Of a stretch of DNA of 14,339 nt, positions 1 to 7,900 are shown one piece after another. The position numbers were made by a program, and so were the translations under genes. Positions within the stretch are counted from its first letter, which is position 1. Each line of letters opens with the position of its first letter. Source of the DNA: an uncultured bacterium (lineage in GTDB: Bacteria; Bacillota; Bacilli; Lactobacillales; Lactobacillaceae); NCBI GenBank assembly GCA_905214235.1, contig CAJMLF010000036.1, positions 1 through 14,339 on the forward strand, given 5' to 3'. The notes below the pieces were generated by a model. It searched no databases and had not been told where the DNA came from. It saw nothing but the letters and a program-made list of their open reading frames with translations.

Positions 1-83
1 AGAGACCCTACACATTTGATTCGTCGAAACTTTGTTCAGTTTTCAAAGGTCTACCGGTTAGCTAACTAAGTAGTTAACCAACA
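1..83 (-). other. Leader of an rRNA operon (partial, runs off left edge)
   Basis: Read on the minus strand, this stretch follows the promoter at 90-119. It contains an imperfect hairpin (56-79, arms GGTTA/TAACC) and then a boxA-like segment, CTTTGAAAACTGAAC (about 34-48). That segment resembles the antitermination leader found ahead of 16S (and between 16S and 23S) in lactobacilli. No rRNA sequence itself is inside the window, so the identity of the downstream gene is inferred. Tandem strong promoters just upstream favour a 16S-led operon over a spacer. A tRNA operon is the main alternative. Confidence 0.6.
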
Positions 84-89
84 CGGTTA

Positions 90-119
90 ATTATATCATC
101 TGGCCATCAAGAAAGTCAA
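90..119 (-). promoter_or_regulatory. Promoter P2 of the leftward rRNA-type operon
   Basis: On the minus strand the -35 is TTGACT (114-119), the spacer is 18 bases and the -10 is a perfect TATAAT (90-95). The bases just upstream of the -35 (120-141) are A/T rich, as expected of an UP element. It shares the string AGATGATAT ahead of and into its -10 with the second promoter 80 bases upstream. Confidence 0.75.
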
Positions 120-169
120 GAACTTTTTTCAAGAAGTTTTACTCGTTTTCCGAACCGGTCAGCTTACTT

Positions 170-198
170 ATAATATCATCTTACCACCCGTTCGTCAA
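170..198 (-). promoter_or_regulatory. Promoter P1 of the leftward rRNA-type operon
   Basis: On the minus strand the -35 is TTGACG (193-198), the spacer is 17 bases and the -10 is TATTAT (170-175). It is the upstream member of a tandem pair spaced 80 bases apart, the arrangement usual for Firmicute rRNA operons. Confidence 0.65.
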
Positions 199-351
199 CA
201 ACAAATTTGATTTAATTTATTGCTAACTCACAAGTGCATTCACAATTATAACTACCAGCCTATTTAATGTCAACCATAAATATGACTTAAATGTCATGTA
301 GTCCTCAAAACCATGTATCAGGTAATTGCCTATTACAAAATTGTGAAAACT
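199..351. other. Gene-free spacer
   Basis: This AT-rich stretch lies between the rRNA-type promoters and the terminator of the MFS gene. It has no start codon with a ribosome site and no long frame. I see only a short imperfect inverted repeat (ATGAC/GTCAT near 282-298), which I do not interpret. Confidence 0.5.
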
Positions 352-397
352 AAAAAAAGTAGATAACTGTATTTGTAAGACAACAGTTACCTACTTT
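352..397 (-). terminator. Intrinsic terminator of the MFS gene
   Basis: Arms AAAGTAG-A-TAACTGT (356-370) and ACAGTTA-C-CTACTTT (383-397) form a 14-pair stem with one mismatch. On the minus strand the stem is followed by a run of T (the A run at 352-358). It lies 38 bases past the stop codon of the transporter gene. Confidence 0.85.
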
Positions 398-434
398 ACG
401 TTATTTGCCTTTAAATTTCAAGGCCTTTTCTGTT

Positions 435-1847
435 TTATTTCAAATCTGCACTATTAGCCTTATCTTGCATCATAAAGGTCAGTGCTAATCCAATGATGAC
501 CAGTACAATCGTGAAGTAAATGCCGTAGTGAACCCCATTGGTGAAACGGACTGCCGAGGAGCCGACTCCCGCATTCCGTCCTAATTCCAAGAAGCTTGTT
601 GCCAGCGCCGTGGCTAAGGCACCAACCACTTGCTGCATAGTATTCAGAATCGTACTACCATCTGCTGACTGCATCCCCGGCAGTGAATTTAGCGCACTCG
701 TCTGTGATGGCGACATCGCCAGCGGGCACCCAATCATCAAAATAACGTGGGCTGCAATCACGTAGGCAATTGAAGAGTGGGCCGAAGAACATGCTAACAT
801 TCCTGCACCAACCAGGGCAATGATAAAGCCAATCATGACTGGGCGCTTAGCACCGATGTTGTCGTACATCCGTCCGGCAACGGCCGACGTCAATGCATTA
901 ACCACTCCACCGGGCAGCATAATAATCCCCGTTAAGGCAACCGGAAGCAGCAGACCGTTTTGAATGTACATTGGTAGTAAGTACATTGCTGACAGGATAA
1001 TCCCAAAGTCGAGCATCACTAGCGTGGCCCCGATGGCAAAGGAACGGTACTTGAATACCCGCAGGTTAAGGATTGGCTCCTCAAGGTGCAATTGCCGGTG
1101 AATATATAGAAGTAACACAACGACCCCAATTACCAGGGCACTCAAAACGGGCGCCGATAACCAGCCATCGCGGCTTGACAGTGAGGCCCCGATTACCAGG
1201 CCGGAACAGCCAACTGCCGATTCCAAGATCGATAGGACATCGATGTGCGGCCGGGTAACGTTACCGACGTTTTCCAGCGAAGCAATCGCGAAGAAGAGGG
1301 CAATTAATAAGAGCGGAATAAATAGCCAAAAAATCCAGTTCCACGAAAGCTTAGCCAAAATCAACCCCGTTAGTGTGGGTCCGATTGCCGGGGCAAACAT
1401 AATTACCAGGGCACAGACACCCATTACCGCCCCAATCTTTTGCGGTGGGAAGATTTGCATAACGACAGCGAACATCAACGGCAGAATCAGGCCGGTCCCA
1501 ATCCCCTGAATCATCCGACCGATTAGGACAACCGCAAAGGTACTCCCCATCGCCGAAATTGCTGCCCCGACAATAAAGTCGCAGAGGGCAAAAATAATAA
1601 TTTGCCGTGTCGTGAACCACTTGGACAGGAGGCTGGACAGCGGCAGGATAATCCCAATCACCAGCATGTAACCAGTTACCAGCCACTGAATGGTCCCGGT
1701 ATTAACATGCAGAGCCAACATTAGCTTTGGCAGGGCGATGTTCAATGATGTTTCACTGAACATCCCCACAAATGCGCCAAGCAGCATGCTGACCATTGCC
1801 AATTTAGGATGGCGCACATGCTGACGCGCTTGTGGTTTTTTACTCAT
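435..1847 (-). CDS. MFS drug/solute efflux transporter, DHA2 (EmrB/QacA) type, 470 aa
   Basis: A proton-antiport export pump of the inner membrane; the substrate cannot be read from sequence. Fourteen hydrophobic segments are visible, from about residue 17 (LAMVSMLLGAF) to about 460, which fits the 14-TM DHA2 family. Diagnostic motifs are the TM1 signature at 31-40 (SETSLNIALP, with Glu where many members have Asp), motif B at 109-119 (IGRMIQGIGTG) and antiporter motif C at 151-164 (APAIGPTLTG). The start ATG has AAGGAG seven bases upstream (1855-1860). The gene lies 124 bases downstream of the redoxin gene on the same strand, with only a weak promoter candidate and a weak AT hairpin between, so read-through is possible. 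It ends at a good terminator. Length is normal for the family (about 460-510 aa). Confidence 0.9.
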   Translation of the reverse strand: MSKKPQARQHVRHPKLAMVSMLLGAFVGMFSETSLNIALPKLMLALHVNTGTIQWLVTGYMLVIGIILPLSSLLSKWFTTRQIIIFALCDFIVGAAISAMGSTFAVVLIGRMIQGIGTGLILPLMFAVVMQIFPPQKIGAVMGVCALVIMFAPAIGPTLTGLILAKLSWNWIFWLFIPLLLIALFFAIASLENVGNVTRPHIDVLSILESAVGCSGLVIGASLSSRDGWLSAPVLSALVIGVVVLLLYIHRQLHLEEPILNLRVFKYRSFAIGATLVMLDFGIILSAMYLLPMYIQNGLLLPVALTGIIMLPGGVVNALTSAVAGRMYDNIGAKRPVMIGFIIALVGAGMLACSSAHSSIAYVIAAHVILMIGCPLAMSPSQTSALNSLPGMQSADGSTILNTMQQVVGALATALATSFLELGRNAGVGSSAVRFTNGVHYGIYFTIVLVIIGLALTFMMQDKANSADLK

Positions 1848-1888
1848 AAAAACACTCCTTAATCAATTCTTTTTTTGCACAGTTGGTT

Positions 1889-1917
1889 ACTGTATCAGAA
1901 TCGATTTGCCTTCGTAA
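1889..1917 (-). promoter_or_regulatory. Candidate promoter of the MFS gene
   Basis: On the minus strand TTACGA (1912-1917) and TACAGT (1889-1894) are separated by 17 bases, 42 bases before the start codon. Both boxes are only fair matches. A six-base inverted repeat, ACTTAA/TTAAGT (1955-1971), sits upstream beside the stop of the redoxin gene and could be an operator or a weak terminator. Confidence 0.35.
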
Positions 1918-1971
1918 GTGTTTTTAGCTCATTCCTTATTATTTAAATATATATACTTAATAAAATTAAGT

Positions 1972-2214
1972 TTAGCTGTTAATGAGCCCCTTAATCTTGT
2001 CCGGTCGAAAGCCGGTCCAACCGTCAACGCTACTACCGTTGTCAACCATTACAATGGGGATACTGTAATAGCCCAGGGCGCGCAAAGCCTCAATCGCCGC
2101 CGGGTCATCACTAATGTCAATTGTCTGGTACTCCAGCTTAAGCCGGTCCATCAGTTGTTTAGTCATCGTACAGCCGGGGCAAAATTTCTTGGTAAATATT
2201 CTAATCTGGGCCAC
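1972..2214 (-). CDS. nrdH: NrdH-type glutaredoxin-like redoxin, 80 aa
   Basis: A small cytosolic thioredoxin-fold dithiol reductant. NrdH proteins classically feed electrons to class Ib ribonucleotide reductase. Visible marks are the redox CxxC (Cys12-Pro-Gly-Cys15), the cis-proline in SIPIV (Pro53) and the NrdH C-terminal signature WTGFRPDKI (66-74). The CPGC motif differs from the C-M/V-Q-C usual in NrdH and is closer to glutaredoxin-type centres. The start is GTG at 2214, chosen because AAAGGAGGG (2221-2229) lies six bases ahead and no ATG is near. It sits 23 bases behind the nitroreductase gene, so the two are probably co-transcribed. No nrdEF genes are in the window, so the RNR role is family knowledge, not context. 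It may instead serve as a general disulfide reductant. Confidence 0.85.
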   Translation of the reverse strand: MAQIRIFTKKFCPGCTMTKQLMDRLKLEYQTIDISDDPAAIEALRALGYYSIPIVMVDNGSSVDGWTGFRPDKIKGLINS

Positions 2215-2237
2215 CCTTCCCCCTCCTTTGATTACTT

Positions 2238-2726
2238 TTAACGACGAACTAGCTTATAGCGGTGCGTCCGGTCTGGCGTATCAACCTTGCCGGCTGGGTG
2301 ACCGATTGCAACAATTACCGTTACCGCGTAGCCATCATCAACTCCCAACTCCTTTAGCAAGTCGGGATGACCATTCAGGGTCTGGGCCCCACTCATCACG
2401 TAGACCGACCCGAGATCAAGGGCGGCAGCCTGAACCATGACGTTTTCCGCCGCGGCCGAAGCATCGCGGTCACCAAACGGACTCGTCTTCTTGGTTGAAA
2501 TCACGAACAGTAACGGTGCCCCATAGCAGGCGTTACTGCTTGCCGTGGCAATTTTCTTCAACAATGCTTCGTCCGTTACCACCGTTGCCTGCATATCTTC
2601 AACCTGGTGCATTCCAAAGGGAGCAGCTTCGAACGCTGCCACCATTTTCTCAATATCTGGGCCAGCAACTGGCGTTAACGCGTACTTACGGACCGCCCGC
2701 CGCTGCAAAATTGGATTTTCCATCAT
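2238..2726 (-). CDS. Nitroreductase-family flavoprotein, 162 aa
   Basis: A predicted FMN-dependent NAD(P)H oxidoreductase acting on nitro or quinone-like substrates; the true substrate is unknown. Family marks are the N-terminal QRRAVRKY (8-15), whose arginines bind the FMN phosphate, the central strand APLLFVI (70-76), the helix ASAAAENVMVQAAALDLGSVYV (89-110) with the ALDLGS-type turn, and AIGHPAG (140-146) near the C terminus. It is short for the family (usually 170-220 aa) but has both flavin-site halves, so it resembles the compact subgroup and not a fragment. Two adjacent in-frame ATGs (2724-2726 and 2721-2723) follow AAAGGAG (2733-2739), with spacings of about six and nine bases, so the exact start is uncertain by one codon. 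It is followed after 23 bases by the redoxin gene, suggesting a small redox operon. Confidence 0.85.
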   Translation of the reverse strand: MMENPILQRRAVRKYALTPVAGPDIEKMVAAFEAAPFGMHQVEDMQATVVTDEALLKKIATASSNACYGAPLLFVISTKKTSPFGDRDASAAAENVMVQAAALDLGSVYVMSGAQTLNGHPDLLKELGVDDGYAVTVIVAIGHPAGKVDTPDRTHRYKLVRR

Positions 2727-2759
2727 TAAAGGCTCCTTTCCATACTCACGTTACTTTCT

Positions 2760-2789
2760 ATTATAATCGTTTCTTCCTTATTATAGGAA
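2760..2789 (-). promoter_or_regulatory. Candidate promoter/operator of the nitroreductase-redoxin unit
   Basis: Two perfect TATAAT boxes lie on the minus strand (2760-2765 and 2780-2785), without convincing -35 boxes. The upstream one is embedded in the inverted repeat TTCCT-N6-AGGAA (2774-2789). A repeat laid over a promoter element is a common operator layout, but the regulator is unknown. Confidence 0.4.
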
Positions 2790-2831
2790 AAATAAGCACC
2801 CACCCGCCGTAGATTACCAAACGGCAACGAT

Positions 2832-2870
2832 ATTGCAATAGAGTTACAAAGCGATTGCAAGATGTATCAT
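2832..2870 (+). promoter_or_regulatory. 11-base-phased hexamer repeats with promoter of the NlpC/P60 gene
   Basis: Three hexamers of form RTTRCA lie exactly 11 bases apart: ATTGCA (2832), GTTACA (2843) and ATTGCA (2854). A weaker ACGGCA lies one period upstream (2821). The reverse complement reads TGCAAT-N5-TGTAAC-N5-TGCAAT, close to the WalR (YycF) box TGTWAH-N5-TGTWAH that controls peptidoglycan hydrolase genes. A promoter candidate overlaps: AGTTAC (2842-2847), a 17-base spacer and TATCAT (2865-2870) preceded by TG. The spacing is visible in the sequence; assigning it to WalR is inference. Confidence 0.45.
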
Positions 2871-2975
2871 TCCAATAACAATCCGCCCACGTTTCCCTTT
2901 AAAGCGGTCACTTATGCTAGCCTTATAAATGGAAATTAACAAACGAACAAATAAAGGAGTCGCGATTTAACGTTT

Positions 2976-4781
2976 ATGGATACTAAGAAACACTACAAGA
3001 TGTACAAGAGCAACAAGAACTGGTTCTACGCCGCAATCACCACGGTTGCCGTTGCTGTCGGCTTAGTAGCCGGTGGCCACGTTGCGCAAGCAGACACCGT
3101 TTCCCCTGACACTATCGCGCAAACAACTGCGGTTACGTCAGCTGCTACCAGTACAGCAACTAGTGCTGCTTCATCCCAACAACAATCTGCTGCTAGCCAA
3201 ACTAGCGCTGCTACTCCTGCATGGCAACCAGCCGATGCCAACCTGAATGCCCAACAAGCCCAATCCGCTGCCGACCAAAAGAACTACGGTAACCTGGATA
3301 ACTTCAGCATTGCTGACGGTAAGTTAACCGTTTCTGGTTGGAACGCTTCTAATAAAGACGCCAACTACCAAGACCACTACCTGATTGTTTACGACCAAAC
3401 TCAAGGCAAGGAACTGGGGCGGCAGGCAGTTACGAACCTGCAACGTAACGATGTGCAAAAGGTCTACCCTGGTGTATACAATGCCCAATATTCTGGCTTC
3501 AACAACACCTTCGACCTTGATATGACCCCATACTTAAACGATAGTCTGCAAATCATTAGCCGTTACTCCAACGGTGCTAATGGTGAAGGGCAATACTTCG
3601 ACAAGTGGTTTGGCCCAATCAACCTGGGTAAGGAACAAAAGGCCAACAGCATTGACAGCGTAAAGCAAACTGCTAACGGTCTTCAAGTTACTGGTTGGAT
3701 GGCCGACGACGCTTCTGCAACGAAGCCATACGCCTACCTGATCCTCCTCAAGGATGGCAAGGAATTAACCCGGAGCCGGGTTCAACTGACCGACCGGGCC
3801 GACGTTGCTAAGGCTAAGGGCACGATTTACAACAGTCTGCACAGTGGTTTCAGCACAACATTAAACGTTGACCAAGCCCTTTTGAGCGGTAACCTGCAAA
3901 TCTTGATGCGCTACACTGATGACGTTAATGGGAACGGTAATTACAGTGACCAGTATTCCAAGACTTACGCTTCCAACACTGGTTACGTTGATGGGTACGC
4001 ATTAAACAACAACACCATCCATTACACTGGTTGGCACGCCGCTACTAACGCTAACGGGATGAACCACCAATTTATCATCGTCCTGGACGCTAACAACCAC
4101 GAACTCTACCGGACTGAATTGACCGGCAACCAAAAGAATATCAACCGGAATGACGTTGCTAATGTCTACTCCTGGATTGCCAATGCTAGCCAATCCGGTT
4201 TCAGCGTTGATATCCCAGTTCAAGCTAACATGCAACACAAGGAAATCCGGATCCTGCACCGTTACTCCAGCTCTGCTGACGGCAACAGTCAATACGTTGA
4301 CTTTACTTCTGGTAACTACTCCATCAATAGTGGTTGGCAAGGTGACTACTACTACGACCCCGTTACCGGCCAAAAGGCAACTGGTCAAAAGGTAATCAAC
4401 GGTGTTACCTACCAATTTGACGCTAATGGTAAGCTGCAAAGCAAGCAACAAAACGCCGTCAACCGGGCCCTCTCCATGCGTGGTGTTCCTTACGTTTGGG
4501 GTGGTAACACGCCAGCTGGTTTTGACTGCTCTGGTTTAGTCCAATGGGCATACGGCCTTGGCGCCCGGACCACTTACCAACAACAGGCATTGGGTGCCCA
4601 CCACTACGACGTTGCTAACGCCCCACTTGGTGCCCTCCTCTTCTTCGGTTCTGACACCACCCCTGGTCACGTGGCCATCTCGCTGGGGAACGGGACTTAC
4701 GTTCACGCCCCACAACCAGGCCAAACCGTAACGGTCGCTAGCCAACGTTGGTACGCACCAAGCTTCTACGTTGTTCTCTAA
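2976..4781 (+). CDS. Secreted RDV-repeat NlpC/P60 peptidoglycan endopeptidase, 601 aa
   Basis: A predicted cell-surface hydrolase cutting peptide stems of peptidoglycan (NlpC/P60, typically D-Glu to diamino acid). Residues 1-39 are a KxYKxGKxW-type signal (KMYKSNKNW at 8-16, Asn in the Gly place) with likely cleavage at AQA/D (39/40). Residues 41-100 are rich in Ala, Ser, Thr and Gln, a plausible O-glycosylation region. Three RDV repeats follow at 157-198, 274-314 and 391-431. Each has R-x-DV, exactly 12 residues, SGF, then 19-20 residues to RY(S/T). A glucan/choline-binding-like repeat spans about 452-490. The NlpC/P60 domain (492-601) has a complete triad set: Cys518 in DCSG, His565 in GHVAIS and His577 in YVHAP. 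There is no LPxTG. AAAGGAG (2953-2959) is 16 bases from the ATG, unusually far, and no closer in-frame start exists. A terminator follows. Confidence 0.93.
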   Translation: MDTKKHYKMYKSNKNWFYAAITTVAVAVGLVAGGHVAQADTVSPDTIAQTTAVTSAATSTATSAASSQQQSAASQTSAATPAWQPADANLNAQQAQSAADQKNYGNLDNFSIADGKLTVSGWNASNKDANYQDHYLIVYDQTQGKELGRQAVTNLQRNDVQKVYPGVYNAQYSGFNNTFDLDMTPYLNDSLQIISRYSNGANGEGQYFDKWFGPINLGKEQKANSIDSVKQTANGLQVTGWMADDASATKPYAYLILLKDGKELTRSRVQLTDRADVAKAKGTIYNSLHSGFSTTLNVDQALLSGNLQILMRYTDDVNGNGNYSDQYSKTYASNTGYVDGYALNNNTIHYTGWHAATNANGMNHQFIIVLDANNHELYRTELTGNQKNINRNDVANVYSWIANASQSGFSVDIPVQANMQHKEIRILHRYSSSADGNSQYVDFTSGNYSINSGWQGDYYYDPVTGQKATGQKVINGVTYQFDANGKLQSKQQNAVNRALSMRGVPYVWGGNTPAGFDCSGLVQWAYGLGARTTYQQQALGAHHYDVANAPLGALLFFGSDTTPGHVAISLGNGTYVHAPQPGQTVTVASQRWYAPSFYVVL

Positions 4782-4802
4782 TTAGATATCCATAAATTTA
4801 GA

Positions 4803-4843
4803 AACGGACTTAGTACGTTCAATGCTAAGTCCGTTCCTTTTTT
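4803..4843 (+). terminator. Intrinsic terminator after the NlpC/P60 gene
   Basis: The perfect 11-pair stem AACGGACTTAG/CTAAGTCCGTT (4803-4813 and 4825-4835) has an 11-base loop and is followed by CC and six T. It separates the two RDV-repeat genes transcriptionally. Confidence 0.92.
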
Positions 4844-4849
4844 AAACAC

Positions 4850-4878
4850 TTGGTAGCGATTACAAAATAACCTATGTT
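4850..4878 (+). promoter_or_regulatory. Candidate promoter of the CotH-domain gene
   Basis: TTGGTA (4850-4855) and TATGTT (4873-4878) are separated by 17 bases, 46 bases before the GTG start. The spacer contains AGCGATTACAAAAT (4855-4868). This matches, at 12 of 14 positions, AGCGATTGCAAGAT at 2850-2863 ahead of the NlpC/P60 gene, so the two genes may share a regulator. Confidence 0.5.
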
Positions 4879-4924
4879 AAAATTTAAACATGACACGCTG
4901 CTTTTTTATTATGGGGGTTTTATT

Positions 4925-7900
4925 GTGGAAGATAAAAGACATTATAAACTTTACAAGCATGGTAAATTATGGTGCTGTACGGCAATTACCATCGCTTCAT
5001 TGACAATTGGAACAGTGGTCCTGCATGCCAACGTGCACGCAGATAGTAATCAACCAGCTACGACCCAAGTTGTAAGTTCTAGTTCCACGGAGGTAATGGC
5101 AAATCAACCAGCTACAGCAACCACCGAAAACGAAGTTCCACTAGATCAAACAACTGTCAACAATAACTATGCCGCTAACGACGCGTGCCTTGACCACTAC
5201 CAGGTCACTACTGATGAAAATAACCAAAATGTATTTCAAGCCAGCGGCTGGCATGCTAGCGGGCAAAGTAATAATGAACGCTACCGTTATGCTATTCTTT
5301 ACGATAACACCACCAGAAATGAAATTGCACGGCAAAGAATTGCCCCACTAGAGCGCCCCGACGTTCAAGCGGCTTATCCGCATATCAACAATAGTCGGCT
5401 TAGCGGGTTCGATATTAACTTCGTACTCCCAAATAATATCAGTGGGCATACCATTAGCTTAGTAACACGTTACAGTAATGATGCCGTTAACGGTGAGGGG
5501 CAGCGAACAGACTTCTGGTTCAGCCCAATCATTATCGATAACACGAACCGGGCTAACCTCGATACCCTAGCGGCTGACCAGAATGGCAACCTCCACGTAG
5601 GTGGCTGGCACGCCAGTAATCAGGCAATGGGGAAAAAGTATCACTACATTATTATCTATGATCTGACGTCTAATCACGAAATTGCTCGTCAGCTGGTTAC
5701 CCCCGTGCAGCGTCCCGATGTCGCCCAGGCTTTCCCCACAATCGGTAACGCCCACGACTCTGGATTTGACGTTACCTTCAAGCTAACCCCCCAATATAGC
5801 CAGGGGAATCTTTCGATTATCAGTCGGTGGACTAATGATCCGGTCGGCAACGGAGATGACACAACCGATTTTTGGTTTGCCCCTGTGCAAAAGAATAATC
5901 AGGGCTGGCTTGACTCTTACAATCTCAGTAAGGGGCAGCTCACCGTCAGTGGTTGGCATGCCAACGATGCCGCTATTTACCAGCCATATCACTACCTTAT
6001 TCTCTTTGATAACACAGCTCAAACACAGGTTGCTAGTGACCTTGTTCCTACTGATCCATCCCCAGACGTTGCTAAGGCCAATCCAAATACTCGGTCAGCT
6101 TACTCCGCCCGTTTCAACTATCAATTTGGGAAAGTTGATTGGACGGCGGGCCATACCTATTCCCTAGTGAGTCGTTACTCGATTTCTAACCAGGGCAACG
6201 GTGATGACGGTACTGCCGCAGATCATACCGATTTCTGGTTCCCGGCAATGACCCTTAACCAGCACGCCGCTTACATTGATAACTACCAGATTGATTCCCA
6301 GAACATGCTAAATGTCAGCGGTTGGTATGCCAACGATAACGCTGTCGGCAAGAATTATGCCTACGTAATTATCCTCCAGGATGGGCATGAAATTAACCGC
6401 CAACAAGTTACGATGACATACCGGCAAGACGTCGCTGCAGTTTTCCCGACAATCTATAATAGCGCAATGAGTGGCTTTACTGCTGCAATTCAACTGCCAG
6501 CAACGGCTAAAGGAAATCTCAGTTTTGTCCTTCGTTTCAGCGACCAGAGCGATGGTGAAGGTAACTATGCTGATATCTACACGCAGCCAATTTCAAACGG
6601 CTTTATGCATAATCGGATGGTATTAGGCGATAATAATCAGGCCTTTTACTATGACGACCAGGGTCAGGCAGCTAACAACTTTATTATCGATGGTATCCTT
6701 TACCGCACTGACGGTAGCGGAAATGTTCTCAATACCATTAAAGACAACACCAATAGTCACATCGGGCAAATTAGTTTCACTGGTGACCTCACCGGTATCA
6801 ATAAAGATAACCGCAAGCCGGTACAAATTAGTGTCAAGCTAACTGACGGTACCAGTATTGATGGTTGGGCAACGATCAAATGGCAGGGGAACAGTAGTAT
6901 TGCCTGGCCTAAGAAGGGCTACCGCCTAAAGCTTTTTAAGGACCAAGCAATGACCAAGAAACTAAAAATTAAGCTCCCGGGGAGCGGCTTTAAAACCAAT
7001 TCTTTCAACCTCAAAGCTTGCTTTACGGACCCAACCGCCGGGCTCAACATCGTCAACGCCGAACTGTTCAAACAAATCACAGCCTCCCGGTCCGGTCTTG
7101 CGGATTCAATTGTCAACGATATGCCAAATTACGGTCAAATCGCTGGTTTACCACTAGAACTCGGTATCAATAACCTTGACCAAGGGTTATACGTTTTAGA
7201 AACTTACCAAGAAGACAAGCTCTATAACCTTGATGATAAGTTGGCAGATAACATTGCCTTGAGTGATAACCAATCCGATATGTCAACATTCACCCAACCT
7301 TTTACCGCTGACGACCTTGTTGATACTGCCTTTAACAACCGGTCCCCAAAGAAAGTCGACCAGTCAGTCGTGGATCGCTTCAACCAGCTTTATCAACTAG
7401 CTAATGCCAGTGATGCCGAATATTATAACTTAGAGAAACAGTATCTTGACGTCCCGGCCGCGATTGATTACCTAACTTTCATCTCGGCAATTAATGATGT
7501 CGACGGAATTACCAAGAATATCACCTACATTAGCAAGGCCGGTAGTAAGTGGGTCCTGATGCCCTACGATCTGGACATGACCTGGAACAACCTTTATAAT
7601 GGGGAAACCATGTCGATTAATGCTAACATGGAAGACCTGCTCAATAACTACCAGCAGCGACTTCTCTTAACAATTTACAAGCACCACCGGCAAGACGTTA
7701 TTGATCGTTACCAGGCGTTGCGCCAGAACGTTCTAAGCACGGCCAACGTCACTAACTTGTTCAACCAGTGGTTTAACAAGGTTGGTAGTGCTGCTTACCA
7801 AAATGATGATACCCTTTGGAGCGACATCAGTGTTAACAACGGACGCCATCCCCACCCGGTTAACGTTACTGATTTTGACAATATGATCAGCCAACGTCTC

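Noticed and set aside
4002..4451. 149-aa open frame on the minus strand inside the NlpC/P60 gene
   Set aside because: Valine-rich sequence produced by the reverse complement of a strongly codon-biased gene; no ribosome site.
4874..4924. Earlier in-frame ATG for the CotH-domain gene
   Set aside because: It overlaps the proposed -10 box, has no ribosome site, and would put 17 residues ahead of the KxYKxGKxW signal. The GTG at 4925 has a GGGGG ribosome site and aligns with the neighbouring protein's start.
3444..6540. Repeated segments that might suggest a CRISPR array or DNA satellite
   Set aside because: The repetition is at protein level (RDV units of about 115 residues in one frame). The DNA copies are diverged and there are no short identical repeats with uniform spacers.
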